DNA of 64,000 nt from Pycnopodia helianthoides. Lineage: Eukaryota > Echinodermata > Asteroidea > Forcipulatida > Asteriidae. Within the stretch, counting starts at the first letter, position 1; each line of letters opens with the position of its first letter. This document shows positions 37,201-47,395 of the stretch, in pieces. The notes under the pieces are model-generated. The model searched no databases. It worked only from the letters and a program-made list of their open reading frames with translations, and had not been told where the DNA came from. The DNA lies in the NCBI GenBank assembly GCA_032158295.1, contig CM063250.1, positions 131,501 through 195,500 on the forward strand. The letters run 5' to 3'. The translations under genes and the position numbers were made by a program.

Positions 37201-40200
37201 CTCTGGACTTGACCCATATTTTTATTATTACTTTTAAGGTAAAGAAACAAAGATGTATTTGTTCAGAGAATACAATAAAGTCAAGACATTTTTGGGGAAA
37301 AAAAGGAATTGGATTTACTCTTTCCCTTCGGGTCTCAAGAATATTTCCCTATCACATTGGTGTAAAACTATCAGTCCTGGAAAATAAAGTATAGATTTTT
37401 TCTTTGATTTATTTGCATTGCCAGTCATATATATATATTTTTATTGTTCGCTTATTCACATTTTTTCTCTATTTAACTTTTTAAAATAAAGTATACACCA
37501 CAGTTTTTATGAAATTAGTCTTGCATTTGAGGCCAGATGACCAAACATGTATATTCAATAACTGATAAAATGTTCTATCGAGAAAACCGTGAATAGTTGA
37601 TATTAAATGCTAACTCTCCAGCGAACCTTTAGTGGTTAACCACCAATACTCTACCGATGCACCAATTTGTGTCACTTTCTCTGTTTTTTATGCCTTGTTT
37701 GTGTTTAATCTGATACAATTAACATTTCTCCCTCCTCACCACACTGAAGACGGAAATTACAAACACACCATTGAACGCTGACTTCTTCTATGTGTAAAAT
37801 CTGACCAAGGAAATGTATCTGATGTAAGACTACTGAATACGATAGAAAACTTGATATCACAATGTGTTATCCACTATGCATTTGATACTCTTTACACTTA
37901 ATCATTAAACGTGCGATTTTGTTTTAAAGAAAATGAAAAGAACAAATAATGAAAAAAAATGAAACTATAAAGCAAACAAAGTTTTAATTGCACTAAAAAG
38001 ACGGAATAAAGATAAAAAGAAATCAGCTGATCAGCTGAATTTGCAGGGCTGAATCACCTGATATCAGCTGATCAGCCAGCTGAATTTGCAGGACTGAATC
38101 ACCTAAAATCAGCTGATCAGCTGAATTTGCAGATCTGAATCACCATGTACAGTGTATATTTGTCGTCGTCCCCTCCTTGTAATAGCAACAGTGAATCCTT
38201 ATTCTTACGATATCAAAAGGAGGATCTGACTATTTTCTCTCCAGTCTCATTTATTTTTATAAATTTAGGATGGAGGAAAAATATTAATTTTGGCAGCAGA
38301 ATTTTAAAAGGTTTACTAAAAGGTTTTTACAGTAATGTTAAAACATTGCGTTTTAAAAGTTGAAGGGACCACCATCTGATTTTGGTCTACCGTAGCAATA
38401 ATCCCTCCCTCATGATTGACCTCGTCAAAGTTTTTAGTTTCATTTGAATTTGATTCGCGAATGGAAGAACTCAAGACCATAACTATATACTTCTCAAGGA
38501 TATTCAGATATTTCTTACAATTAGTGGGTTCAACCATGTGAATCATTTAATAAAAGTTTAGGCCCTGCTCTCATTGTTCAACAATCTTGCTGCTGTAATC
38601 TCGGTAATAAGCAGTTGCTTTAACTATTTTAGCTATCCTGGAATAGTCTTATCCTGATAACTCCATGGTTTTTAATACACAGGGATGAGGGAAACGGCAT
38701 TTCTCTACGCCATCTCGTCAGCAGGTCTAGCCTACACAGTAGCTAAAGCCTGCAGCCAGGGCAACATGGAGAGGTGTTCGTGTGACACCAGCTACTACTC
38801 TGAAGAGGCCAATAGGGACACTTGGAAGTGGGGAGGATGTGGGGATAACCTCAAATATAGTCAGAAGTTCGTGGAGAGATTCCTCATGCCCAAGAAGGGA
38901 GATTTACCCCGGAATAGAGACGTCAGGGCAAAGATTGACAGACATAATACCAATCTAGGAATTAGGGTAAGTTTTACCAGGGCTTAACTCATGTACAGCA
39001 TTTAATGCATTACGCAGAGATCCAATTGCATAACATTTTGGCGTCGGTGCAGAACGTTGGTAAACGAAACTCCGCCAACCCCCAAAACCCACCAAAATAC
39101 AAACAAACACCCAACACCTCTACTAAACTAGACTTGTGGACAAGTCGTTAATGTTTGTACAGCCGGTGATAGTCGAGTTGCAGTGCATATTGTCGAGTTG
39201 CAGTGCATAACGCGCTCCCCTCCTGCCTGATCGAAGGATCGAAGACTGCTCTCGCGAGATCACTAGTCTCGCGGGGCCAGCAGTCTCGCGATAACATCGC
39301 CCGTGTCGCGAGATTCGCGGAGAGAGTCGGAACGCTATCACCGCGACAAACATCTAGCGACTTGTCCACAAGTCTATACTTAACTAAAACGGGAACCAGA
39401 CAATACAAATGACAATGTATGTTTGGCTGGTATTTTCTTCTTTCATGCATAATTTGTTGATGTTAAGTCAATTAAGGCTTTGGAAGAGTTTTATGTTAAT
39501 GTACTCTGGTTTAGGAAAGGGACGTTGTGGCATAAGTTTTTGAACATTAATTATTTGAATTGAAAGATTTCAAAAGACACATCACAAATTAAACTATTCG
39601 AAATCCTCTTGACATTGACTGCTGGGAAAGTTAGATGTCCATTTCAGTTTTCATAATTATTTTGAACATCTGACGTCACACTTCGTAGCCTTGATTGCAA
39701 GGCTGTGTAATAGTTTGCTTACGCGGCCTTGAGCGCCTGGCAGGATCCTGCCAGATGAACATTTGACCTCGCGTCCCATACACACGGACGGGGATTCGTA
39801 TATTTTACACACCTACGATAAATTACGTCACTTCGTAGCGGACCAATCATAACACTTATGGAAAGCTTTCGTCACCTCATGTTTATCCAATGAAATCATT
39901 TGGCTATAAGACCAGTGCCTTTCTTTATCCTTGCGGATAAAGACAGGGGGACCAGTCGCCACAGAGGGCGCTATTTGTTTAGACTGGAATTGACACACTG
40001 CAAAGGAATAAACCGTTTTAGCTCGTAAACGATTGAGCTAAGCTGATCGAAGTGTCAGGTTTTCACCCATTGTCGTTGAATTTGTTTTCAAGGTCACAAA
40101 GGGTATCTTAACTATTTCCATAGGCGTACGATCCAGGGGTAGGGGAAACTACCTTACCAAATTCGGGCAAAACTGTATGAAATTCGGGCACATCTGCAAG

Positions 40201-40866
40201 AAAAAAACATGGACATAAAGCAATTCTTAACAAAAAGAGTCCCCATACGCCTATAAAATATACATACAATTGTCACAACCATCATGACATCAAGTTCATT
40301 TGAACCTGGAACAAAGGAACCCTTACAATATTTTTCTTTAATGCCCGTCACAGGTGGTTGAGGAGAGCGCAAGAAAAGTTTGCAAGTGTCATGGAGTTTC
40401 CGGATCATGTACATCCGAAACCTGCTGGCATCAACTGAACCGTCTTCAAGAGACAGGTAAACTCTTAAAAGATATATACGACAGAGCCGTCATGGTGGAG
40501 CTTGCCAACACTGCACATGGTGCCAACGAACTGGTACGCCACGTCAAGAGAAGACGGAAACCGCCAAAGCGCACGCCCGCCACTCCTCTGCTAAACTCCC
40601 CCATTAGGTCACGCTCAGGCCCGGGTAAGCACGACCTGGTCTACATCGACCGGTCGCCGGACTTTTGTGAGGCCAGCCCGTACACGGTGGGTACGAGGGG
40701 GAGACAATGCGATAAAGACACGAACTGTGGCAGCATTTGCTGTGGGAGGGGTTATAACATACGGAGTGTACTAGTGACCGGGAGATGCGAGTGTAGATTT
40801 CAATGGTGTTGTGAGGTCATTTGTAACGAATGCATCACAAGAGAGGAACTTCATTTGTGTAAATAA
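22285..40866 (+). CDS. Wnt9: Wnt9-type secreted signalling ligand, four exons
   Basis: Wnt proteins are lipidated, cysteine-rich secreted ligands that bind Frizzled and LRP receptors. Exons: 22285-22382, 26040-26266, 38683-38966, 40354-40866; GT-AG introns, cumulative phases 2, 1, 0; total 1122 nt, 373 aa. Residues 1-30 form a hydrophobic signal peptide, followed by Y-F-G-L-T as in vertebrate WNT9A. Other marks: R-W-N-C-S with a potential N-glycan at Asn93; [13 protein letters not shown] from residue 113; [15 protein letters not shown] with the presumed palmitoleoylated Ser219; and the C-terminal cysteine block ending [11 protein letters not shown]. The linker in exon 4 (about residues 264-287) is basic and proline-rich. 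The exon 2 acceptor at 26039 was chosen because it alone gives the phase and the YFGLT junction. WNT9 subfamily fits better than WNT3 because of the signal junction and C-terminus. Confidence 0.93.
22383..26039. other. Wnt9 intron 1
   Basis: 3.66 kb, GTAAGT donor, CAG acceptor. AT-rich; no exon, repeat array or RNA gene recognised. Open frames at about 23945-24407 and 25449-25799 have no recognisable features. Confidence 0.8.
26324..26484. mobile_element. MITE copy 1, GGCCCTTTTCGAATTC ends
   Basis: 161 bp with terminal inverted repeats of about 30 bp: GGCCCTTTTCGAATTCACGG on the left and its counterpart ending ATTCGAAAAGGGCC on the right. The interior has CTTCGGCTC / GAGCCGAAG extending the palindrome. 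Same family as 50854-51014. Flanks AAT and TAA do not give a clean target duplication. It sits 58 bp after Wnt9 exon 2. Confidence 0.85.
26745..26890. repeat. Partial CTTAGC-type element
   Basis: TTTGCTAAGCAAACGC near the left, and TTTAGCAAGATTTTTC, ATGCTTAGCAAGTTTTTG near the right, resemble the arms of the element at 58796-59037. Ends are decayed. Confidence 0.4.
29868..29936. repeat. TATGGC hexamer microsatellite
   Basis: GCTATG/GATATG units about eleven times in a row with substitutions. Translated on either strand it gives Ala/Met/Ile repeats, which explains the apparent 100-codon frames here; these are not genes. Confidence 0.85.
34937..34966. repeat. C10-loop-G13 hairpin
   Basis: Ten C (34937-34946), a 7-base loop TTTTTGT, and thirteen G (34954-34966). 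It can fold as a pure GC hairpin, and the G run alone can enter a quadruplex. Length of such runs is often a sequencing uncertainty. Confidence 0.8.
36040..36110 (-). ncRNA. Hammerhead-ribozyme-like motif, copy C
   Basis: On the minus strand C-T-G-A-A-G-A (36103-36097) is followed by a stem ATCAG/CTGAT and then G-A-A-A-C (36077-36073), which matches the conserved CUGANGA...GAAA core. A short AC...GU stem III followed by U-A can be drawn. No convincing stem I was found, so activity is doubtful. The family is shared with 19655-19720 and 41435-41500 in the same orientation. Confidence 0.35.
38022..38144. repeat. Three-unit tandem repeat with six CAGCTG sites
   Basis: Units start at 38022, 38063 and 38108 (periods 41 and 45). 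Each has ATCAGCTGATCAG, then CTGAATTTGCAG and CTGAATCACC. CAGCTG occurs twice per unit, six in all; it is an E-box and is embedded in the palindrome ATCAGCTGAT. The repeat ends 539 bp before Wnt9 exon 3. Confidence 0.9.
39131..39374. mobile_element. CG-rich MITE with GACTTGTGGACAAGTCG ends
   Basis: 244 bp bounded by GACTTGTGGACAAGTCG and CGACTTGTCCACAAGTC, perfect 17-bp inverted repeats. TA flanks each end (39129-39130, 39375-39376), suggesting a TA target as in Tc1/mariner elements. Each end is itself near-palindromic. The interior is far richer in CpG than the surroundings, with several CTCGCGAG, TCTCGCG and TCGCGAGA sites and two copies of GTCGAGTTGCAGTGCATA (39171-39209). Confidence 0.75.
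39664..39960. repeat. Dispersed repeat with CATCTGACGTCACACTTCG, copy 1
   Basis: CATCTGACGTCACACTTCG is shared with 59687 onward, and both copies later have ATCCAATGAAA followed by TATAA and CTTTCT-containing sequence at comparable distance. The shared order points to a dispersed repeat about 250-300 bp long. TGACGTCA is also a CRE/ATF site. Confidence 0.45.
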
Positions 40867-41434
40867 TATTTGTCATGGACACTGCTTGATTGACACCAGG
40901 GAAATCTTAAATCAAATTCGTATAGTGAACTATTTGATGCTGTGTTTAAACGCGTCAACAAAAGTCACAACACACAAAGCATCGTAAGTTTTAACATCAC
41001 AGCGGAAAACTGGAAACATAAACTCCATAAACCTCGTAATTGCCGAAACTTTACTCTTCGTAGGCAATACACCGAGTGATAATTAATTTTGAGTGATACT
41101 CGGTAAAACGTGAATCTGGCCACAGGAAAACTTTAATTTGTTCGCGTGTTGGAATGGCGAGCGCTGGAAACACTGTGATAATTTCTATAAGTCCCAAGAC
41201 TTAAGTTGTTGGTGATTGCTTTGGTTTCGTTTTTTACCGCTTCACAAACATAAAAGCTAGTGCGTGATTCGCCTTGACCCGTTGACGCACTTAAAATGTT
41301 ACGTCAATAGATGACGCCGATTACACACTTTTTGTCCAGTAGAATTTGAGACTTTGTATGGCGGGAAATCAATCTTCTAAACAAGGTTTTAGGTGACACC
41401 ACTTGATAAAATCTCATTAGAGCTGTGGCGGAGC

Positions 41435-41500
41435 TGAAAGAACCGGAAGCGTAACAACTCGACGTTTCGATTAGTATGCTCTCGTCGCCTTCAGGCAATT
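41435..41500 (-). ncRNA. Hammerhead-ribozyme-like motif, copy B
   Basis: Minus strand reads C-T-G-A-A-G-G (41494-41488), a partly paired stem, GAAAC (41468-41464), then GTCGAGTTGTTACGC. The last base of the first core block is G where hammerheads need A, so this copy is probably dead. Flanks match copies A and C. Confidence 0.3.
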
Positions 41501-42829
41501 AAGCAAGACAGTGAAGATAAATCAAAACAACGATATTTAAACAAAATAGCATAAAGAGACCATCAAACATTTTCCTTGTAATTCCTTATCAGTAAGAACT
41601 TGCAACGATTTATTTATATATTTGTTTAATAGTAGCACAATTTTAGTTTGACAATTTTAAACAACTCTTGGCTTGGTATACATTATACCATCAGTAACTT
41701 ACTGAATTATTGTCAGTACCTGAATACAATTTCACTGTAGGTCATTAGCATCATAGCTTTTTGTTTATTTAATTATTTGTTTGTGATTTTTTGTAGCATA
41801 AGATGAATGAAAGTTTTCAAACTAATAGCTTTGGCTATAGACACAGTCTACTGACCCCTTGCACCAACGGTCGTCACACGCGACTACTGTCTACCACGCT
41901 TGCCATTTTGGGGGTCAAATTACACATGGAATTATGGTAAGCGTGTTCAAGCCACGTGGCCACACATGCGCACTACGCTGTAACTTGCGAGGGCATTAAC
42001 TCCCAAAATGACGCAACTAAGATTATTGTGATGATGACGTCAGGTGAAATGGGTCAAAAGGTAAACATCCAAGTCTTTTCTAATCCATAAACTGTTTTCA
42101 AAATCATGATTTCAGCTCCAGCTCATTTGGGCTTATATGCTCCGTCTTTTTCCGTACTTGGGCAAAAGCTGAATACCTAATGCTAATTTATGTCGTTTTA
42201 TTTTATTTTATGTTATTTGTTTATTTATAGTAATTATTTTTTTAAACCCCGTATCGGACGCACATACGAAGGATAAGAAGACAAAACTGTATATTCTAAA
42301 GGGCATTGTTCCGTATCCAAAGTGTTTAATAAGTTTTGAGATCTAGGGAGTGGTGTAGTAGTGATACTTTAATAATAAATAATAAAATAAATAATAAAAT
42401 AATACATAACTAAATTGAAAAGTAAGAGTTTTGTTTCGGGACTAGACATAGAAATGTTAAATAATACTTTACTTCAATCGGTAATTTGTTGCTGTGTTTC
42501 TTATCATTATGTCTCGTGATGACTATTTTGATATACTCGCCTGAAAAAAAGTGACATAGTTGATATCTTGTTGTAGAGTATGTAAATATGTATTTAAATA
42601 ATATGTTAATACTTTTAAGTTCATGTGTAGCTTTGTGTATATAAATGGGATGTTTTGTAATTTTACCCTAGGCCGATAAAAGTATAAAGACCTTATATAT
42701 TACTGTAGTGATGGTGCTCTTCAATTGTAATAAATAGAGTTTTATTTTTTATTAATCTTGTCGTGTACATTATAATAACTGTTTCCATAAACTCATGTTA
42801 GTTCTTCAATGTCAAGTATGCCTCATTGA

Positions 42830-43290
42830 TTATAATCGGTGCAATTACTGATTATTGATTATATACCATTGTTGACTGATCATAGATATGTCAGTACTGT
42901 TTAGAAACCATTGATCACTTATTATTTACTATTGCTCGTTTTACTGATCATCCATCTTAGATCATAGATGTTGGTTAATAGGTCAGTACGTATTGATCGT
43001 TGGTCATTTATCACTGATTATTTGTTATTGGTCATAGATCAGTGGCGATCAATCATCAAAGAGTGTAGATTCTAGATCAATGATCAAAAAACTGATCAAT
43101 GATTGCTAAACATTAACCAGACATTAGAGTAAACTGATTATAAATTAAAATAATCGTTTATCAGTTATTTTTCTTTTGTTTGATTTCTTTTTGAATAAGC
43201 ATGTTTAGGTTAATCTCCAATGCTCCCCGCATTTGAGCGATTATTAATACCAAATTAACCATTGATCATCAATTGATCATGTCAATATAT
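42830..43290. repeat. GATCA-rich degenerate repeat
   Basis: TGATCA, GATCAT, TTGATC, GATTATT and similar words recur irregularly over 460 bp, mostly spaced 8-20 bp. No strict period could be fixed. It may be an old, decayed tandem repeat. Confidence 0.5.
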
Positions 43291-43830
43291 TTTCATGGAC
43301 ACTAGAACATGGTGTCTGTATGCTTCAAATTGTGTGCTGATAATGTGACTGTGAAAGAACAACCATGATAATGTATCATGCACACTATTTGTGTTTGTCG
43401 CGAAATTACACAGCAAATAGTCATCCGTCAATGATCAAATAATCCAATAAATATTATGAAACACTGACTTTTAACCACTTGATTTTCGTTTCCAATATCC
43501 ACATTGATGTCGAATTTGCAAGCACAGATTCACAACAGTTTGGTGTGTGGCACATTGACCGGGTCACGCAATAAAATCAAATCTTGGCTGGTGGTGTGGG
43601 TGAGTGTGTAGATTCCGATCTGATGGGGAAACCTATTACGTCTGCTAGATGGCTTCCAGATGGCTTGATGTCCTGGAATTTGTGTTAATTATTGTGTGTG
43701 AAGGGTCTATATCTGATATTTTAAACCATTTGAAAATGGTTGTGTTATCTCTATAAAAATATTACACGCTATTTTGAAACGGACTGTTCAAAACAGTTGG
43801 AGTCACGTTGGGTTTAAAAATAACACTCGC

Positions 43831-43836
43831 TTTATT
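43831..43836 (-). terminator. Candidate polyadenylation signal of GT31 gene A
   Basis: TTTATT on the plus strand equals AATAAA on the minus strand, 74-79 bp after the stop codon. Short, plausible 3' UTR. Confidence 0.45.
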
Positions 43837-43909
43837 TTACAAGTTGAGTTGAAATAATCAGTGGCAGAAATTAAGGAGTAAAATATATTTGTTGTCAATG
43901 TACTGACCT

Positions 43910-45025
43910 CTAACTCAACAATACGAGTAAATAGAATCCTAGAATGAAAATTATGAGAAATATAAAAAACAAAATGAAGACAGAGTGTACTGGTTGCATC
44001 TCTCTGTTTATGAACTTGACTATTCGACGCTCGCTGATTGTCATTGTCTTGTTCCACAATTCAACTAATCTCTCATCTGTACCATTTTCCTGGTGATGTA
44101 TCAAAACTCCAATTCCCTTCTTCAAAACTGTTGTTATGGAACCATTTTTGGATAATTTTACATACAAACCGTACCCCGTGGCGTGTGTTGGGTAAACACC
44201 GATACGCTGCAAGACAAGTCCAAAGTAGACATCGTCCCACGGCAAAAACCTAACATGTCTGGACTCAAGAAAGGTCAGCCAGGCCACATCACAGGACATC
44301 ACGTAGCACGAGCCGGGGAAGAACGGTGCATACGTTGGTTCCTGGTACTGCTCCCGGGAAGTGAACCACTTGCCGTCGTGTACTTTGGGGTCCCTCACCG
44401 GAACCACATTTCTCCTCAGGGTACCTTCGGCGTATCTCCGGCGTGGTTTAGTGATTAACCGAGCAACGAGGTTTACTGTGTTTAACATAATGTCCGCATC
44501 CGCACTCGCCACATAGGATGCATTCGGGCAGAATGTACCAGCCCATTTCAAGCCCATCATGTTCTTGATGGTCAGATTAGGGTAGGAATCAATAAAGTTC
44601 TCTTGCACGATATCTCCATATCCATCACTCTCCTCGCGGATGCGTTCGTTCAGTTCTATACTACTGCTCATCCCAAGCAAAAACACGGTGGAAACAAGTT
44701 TATCCAGGACCAACCTCGTTCCTCCCCATGTCCGGCGAATTTGCTGCCGATCGTAGAAGTTCCGTGGACCAGTTTTCACGAGTATTAGAAGGAATGGTGT
44801 CATCGTTGCTGAAGTCCCATTCCAGCATTTGTCATAGTTCGCAATTGTAAAGTGGAAAGGGTGGGTATTGATCACGTCATCGCTGTACAGTGAGCCGATA
44901 CTGTCGTTCGTTACCACTTTTAACTGTTTTTCATCAAATATAAAGTACACCATGTTAAAAACGACGGAGCAGATTCCAAATGCGGCTATCAGGAATTTCA
45001 GTTTCTTTTTTATCCGAATGCACAT
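43910..45025 (-). CDS. GT31-family beta-1,3-glycosyltransferase-like protein A, intronless
   Basis: 371 aa. Family-31 enzymes transfer galactose or GlcNAc/GalNAc in beta-1,3 linkage to glycans in the Golgi lumen. Visible marks: signal-anchor about residues 9-30; I-L-V-K-T at 81-85; R-Q-Q-I-R-R-T-W-G-G at 93-102; Y-G-D-I-V-Q-E-N-F-I-D-S-Y at 136-148 and N-L-T-I-K; the metal-binding D-x-D as D176-A-D178; F-F-P-G-S-C-Y-V-M-S; W-D-D-V-Y-F-G at 263-269, equal to the E-D-V-Y-x-G motif. The odd part is a second strongly hydrophobic segment at about 346-370 that ends the protein. The ATG has A at -3. It is divergent from the + strand paralogue 2.9 kb away and convergent with Wnt9. Donor and acceptor specificity cannot be read from sequence. 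Lack of introns is usual for several B3GALT genes. Confidence 0.88.
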   Translation of the reverse strand: MCIRIKKKLKFLIAAFGICSVVFNMVYFIFDEKQLKVVTNDSIGSLYSDDVINTHPFHFTIANYDKCWNGTSATMTPFLLILVKTGPRNFYDRQQIRRTWGGTRLVLDKLVSTVFLLGMSSSIELNERIREESDGYGDIVQENFIDSYPNLTIKNMMGLKWAGTFCPNASYVASADADIMLNTVNLVARLITKPRRRYAEGTLRRNVVPVRDPKVHDGKWFTSREQYQEPTYAPFFPGSCYVMSCDVAWLTFLESRHVRFLPWDDVYFGLVLQRIGVYPTHATGYGLYVKLSKNGSITTVLKKGIGVLIHHQENGTDERLVELWNKTMTISERRIVKFINREMQPVHSVFILFFIFLIIFILGFYLLVLLS

Positions 45026-45351
45026 ATTTGGGGTCCTCTATAGGCCTACTTCAACACCAGGTCCACATCGGCTAATGATCAAAATACAGTGATTTTGTTG
45101 AAACCTTCTATTAAACCTCGTTCACATCAGACACGTTCAGTCTTCGTGGAACTAGATACCATTACAGTGCAGCTGTCCGAATCATACTGCTGCAATCGTC
45201 CTTGTGATAGAAATATCTATTGTTCAATTCCATACCTGCATGGTCCATTACCCATTGAAAATACATCTCCATAATATTTCAACCACACTGCATATGCTGT
45301 GAAACAGCTCAGCATCGGTTTGCCTGAGTGGAATGGAACGACACGAGATGT

Positions 45352-45545
45352 TAAAGGTACTCGTTGCCTTGGATCGGGAAAGTTGGCCTTTAAAAAGCGT
45401 CTGTAACCGTTTATAATAAAATGCATGATTAGAAAGATGTTTTAAAAGTAAAATACAATGATCCACACAAATGCCTCGAAATTACGTGGTTTTCCTTTTA
45501 CATCATGAACTAACACGGTCGGCCATTTTGTGGAGTCAAAATATT
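45352..45545. repeat. Dispersed repeat, longer copy
   Basis: AAAGGTACTCGTTGCCTTGG through ATGATCCACACAAATGCC to GGCCATTTTGTGGAGTC. Part of it recurs at 4112-4205. I recognise similar text from deuterostome repetitive DNA but cannot name the family. Confidence 0.5.
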
Positions 45546-47015
45546 GGGTCTCAATTCTGTTACGGGCTTTGTTGTAGTCTTCATTCGAGACGCATGCTAA
45601 TAGAAGGTGTGCTTTAACTCTACGCCCAATAAATCACATGCCGTAGCGTAATAATCCAACCGGTCCTAAAAAATGCGGCAGACACAAACTTATATAAAAA
45701 ATAATAATAGTTTGCAACAGCTAATTCTATTTTCACAAAATAATAACAATAGTTTTATAGAGGGCAAAAAAGTTATATCAATACAATTGTATGGTCCTGA
45801 TCATCACCGTTACATAACAAAGGCCTTTACCAAATTAGTTGACATAACATAATAATAGCTTAATTGCCAACAAATCAAAAAGTATGTGTTTTGATTTTGT
45901 TTTCTAAATAAAAAATTATGTTGTATTTGAAAATATTTATATTTACCGCACCGTTGCGGTGTAGCGGCCTAACACCGGGTACTTCGAGGTAAATTACAAA
46001 GATATACAAGCGCCCTCTGTTGAAAGTTGAAACTAATTTTTTCAGATCTTAAGCTGTGAAGATGAAACCCTCTAAATGCTCCCTGGAATATAAACCCTTG
46101 CTGTGATTTTGTACATACAGCCGATGTTCAAATTGGCAACGTGTAAACTAATAATACTATCACAAAAGAACTTACAAGTATCGATTTCACTTTCATAGAC
46201 ATGATTTTTATCAATTTCTCAAAGTCTACCCTGCAGGCATTTAGTTATCGTTTGATGGAAACACAGAAAGACACAGTACGCAGTAGTATGTTGGTAAACT
46301 GTCCTTTTTCTCACACAGTTGATTGGCAGTCAGTGAGTTAAACAACAGATGAAGGTGACGTGCTAATTCTTGTTGTGCTCTCGCCAGCTTTGGATCATTT
46401 TTGTATCGGAGAAATGTCCAAGTCAATCATTTGTTATAATTCCCTTATTCTAGAGTAAAAACTACAGCATTTCTTAAATTCTTACTTCATTTTGACTCGC
46501 CACTGCAAGTTTTATTATTTTTAACATTCATAATAAGACGCGGTTGGTAATTTTCAAAAAATTCAACTTTCTGCATAACATTGTTACAAACTGTGGCTAT
46601 CTGTTTTTGCTTTGCATTTATGGCTTCCCATAGTTTTCCAACCTTGGTTGGCAAAATTTCAGGCTGTGACGTTGCAATAGAAAGGTTTATTAAGGATAAG
46701 AAAGTGATCCTGTATTTCAAAAGCTATAAATTCATATAGATGTAGTTGAGGCTGTTGTGACAACCAACCTCTGGTGTTTACATGCGGCATGCCTGGGTAA
46801 AATAGACCCACTATATACCACTCTATCCTCGACAGAAGACCGATACAGATGAGATTACAGGTCTCTCATATTGTATTCATCCATGATTTAACCCAAAAAA
46901 TTGACACTAGAAAGATATTATAAAAGTCTTGTTTACCACAGTATTCAAGCCTCGAATTCATAGGGCTTCCAAGATGGCTGCTGACGTTGTACTTTTAGTT
47001 GTTTGGATGTTTGAT

Positions 47016-47395
47016 CACACACACACACACACACACCCTCCTTACGGATCCGGTTTGTGGGGTACTGCTATTGTTGTTCTATTATTCCTTTTCTGAAGAA
47101 TTCCCTTGTGGGGCCCAATTGTTCCTATTGAAATGACCTTGTGGGGTCCATTGTTCCATTGTTGTCAGGACCCACATATGCCCTTCTGTGTGTACACACA
47201 CACACACACACACACACATCCTTACGGATCCGGTTTGTGGGGTACTGCTATTGTTGTTCTATTATTCCCTTTTCTGAAGAATTCCCTTGTGGGGCCCAAT
47301 TGTTCCTATTGAAATGACCTTGTGGGGTCCATTGTTCCATTGTTGTCAGGACCCCACATATGCCCTTCTGTGTGTACACACACACACACACACAC
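47016..47395. repeat. Two copies of a ~158-bp unit bordered by (CA)n
   Basis: CA tracts lie at about 47016-47036, 47196-47218 and 47376-47395; between them are two almost identical units (47037-47195, 47219-47375), period about 180 bp. Each has CTTACGGATCCGGTTTGTGG and TTGTTGTCAGGACCC. Copies differ by one- or few-base changes, so the duplication is recent. Confidence 0.92.

Larger units (their letters stand above)
26267..38682. other. Wnt9 intron 2
   Basis: 12.4 kb, GTAAGT donor, ACACAG acceptor. It contains a MITE (26324-26484), a partial CTTAGC element (about 26745-26890), a TATGGC hexamer tract (29868-29936), G or C homopolymers (33269-33280; 34937-34966), a hammerhead-like relic (36040-36110) and a CAGCTG-rich tandem repeat (38022-38144). 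About 27000-29800 and 30000-33200 show nothing I can name. No alternative exon was supported. Confidence 0.8.
38967..40353. other. Wnt9 intron 3
   Basis: 1.39 kb, GTAAGT donor, CACAG acceptor. Contains a CG-rich TIR element (39131-39374) and a dispersed repeat (about 39664-39960). Nothing coding recognised. Confidence 0.8.
40867..43909. other. Convergent intergenic region, Wnt9 3' end to GT31 gene A 3' end
   Basis: Both neighbours end into this 3-kb gap. It holds a hammerhead-like relic, AT-rich tracts near 42370-42410, a candidate Wnt9 AATAAA at 42728-42733 with TG-rich sequence after it, and a GATCA-rich stretch (42830-43290). No gene recognised. Confidence 0.6.
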
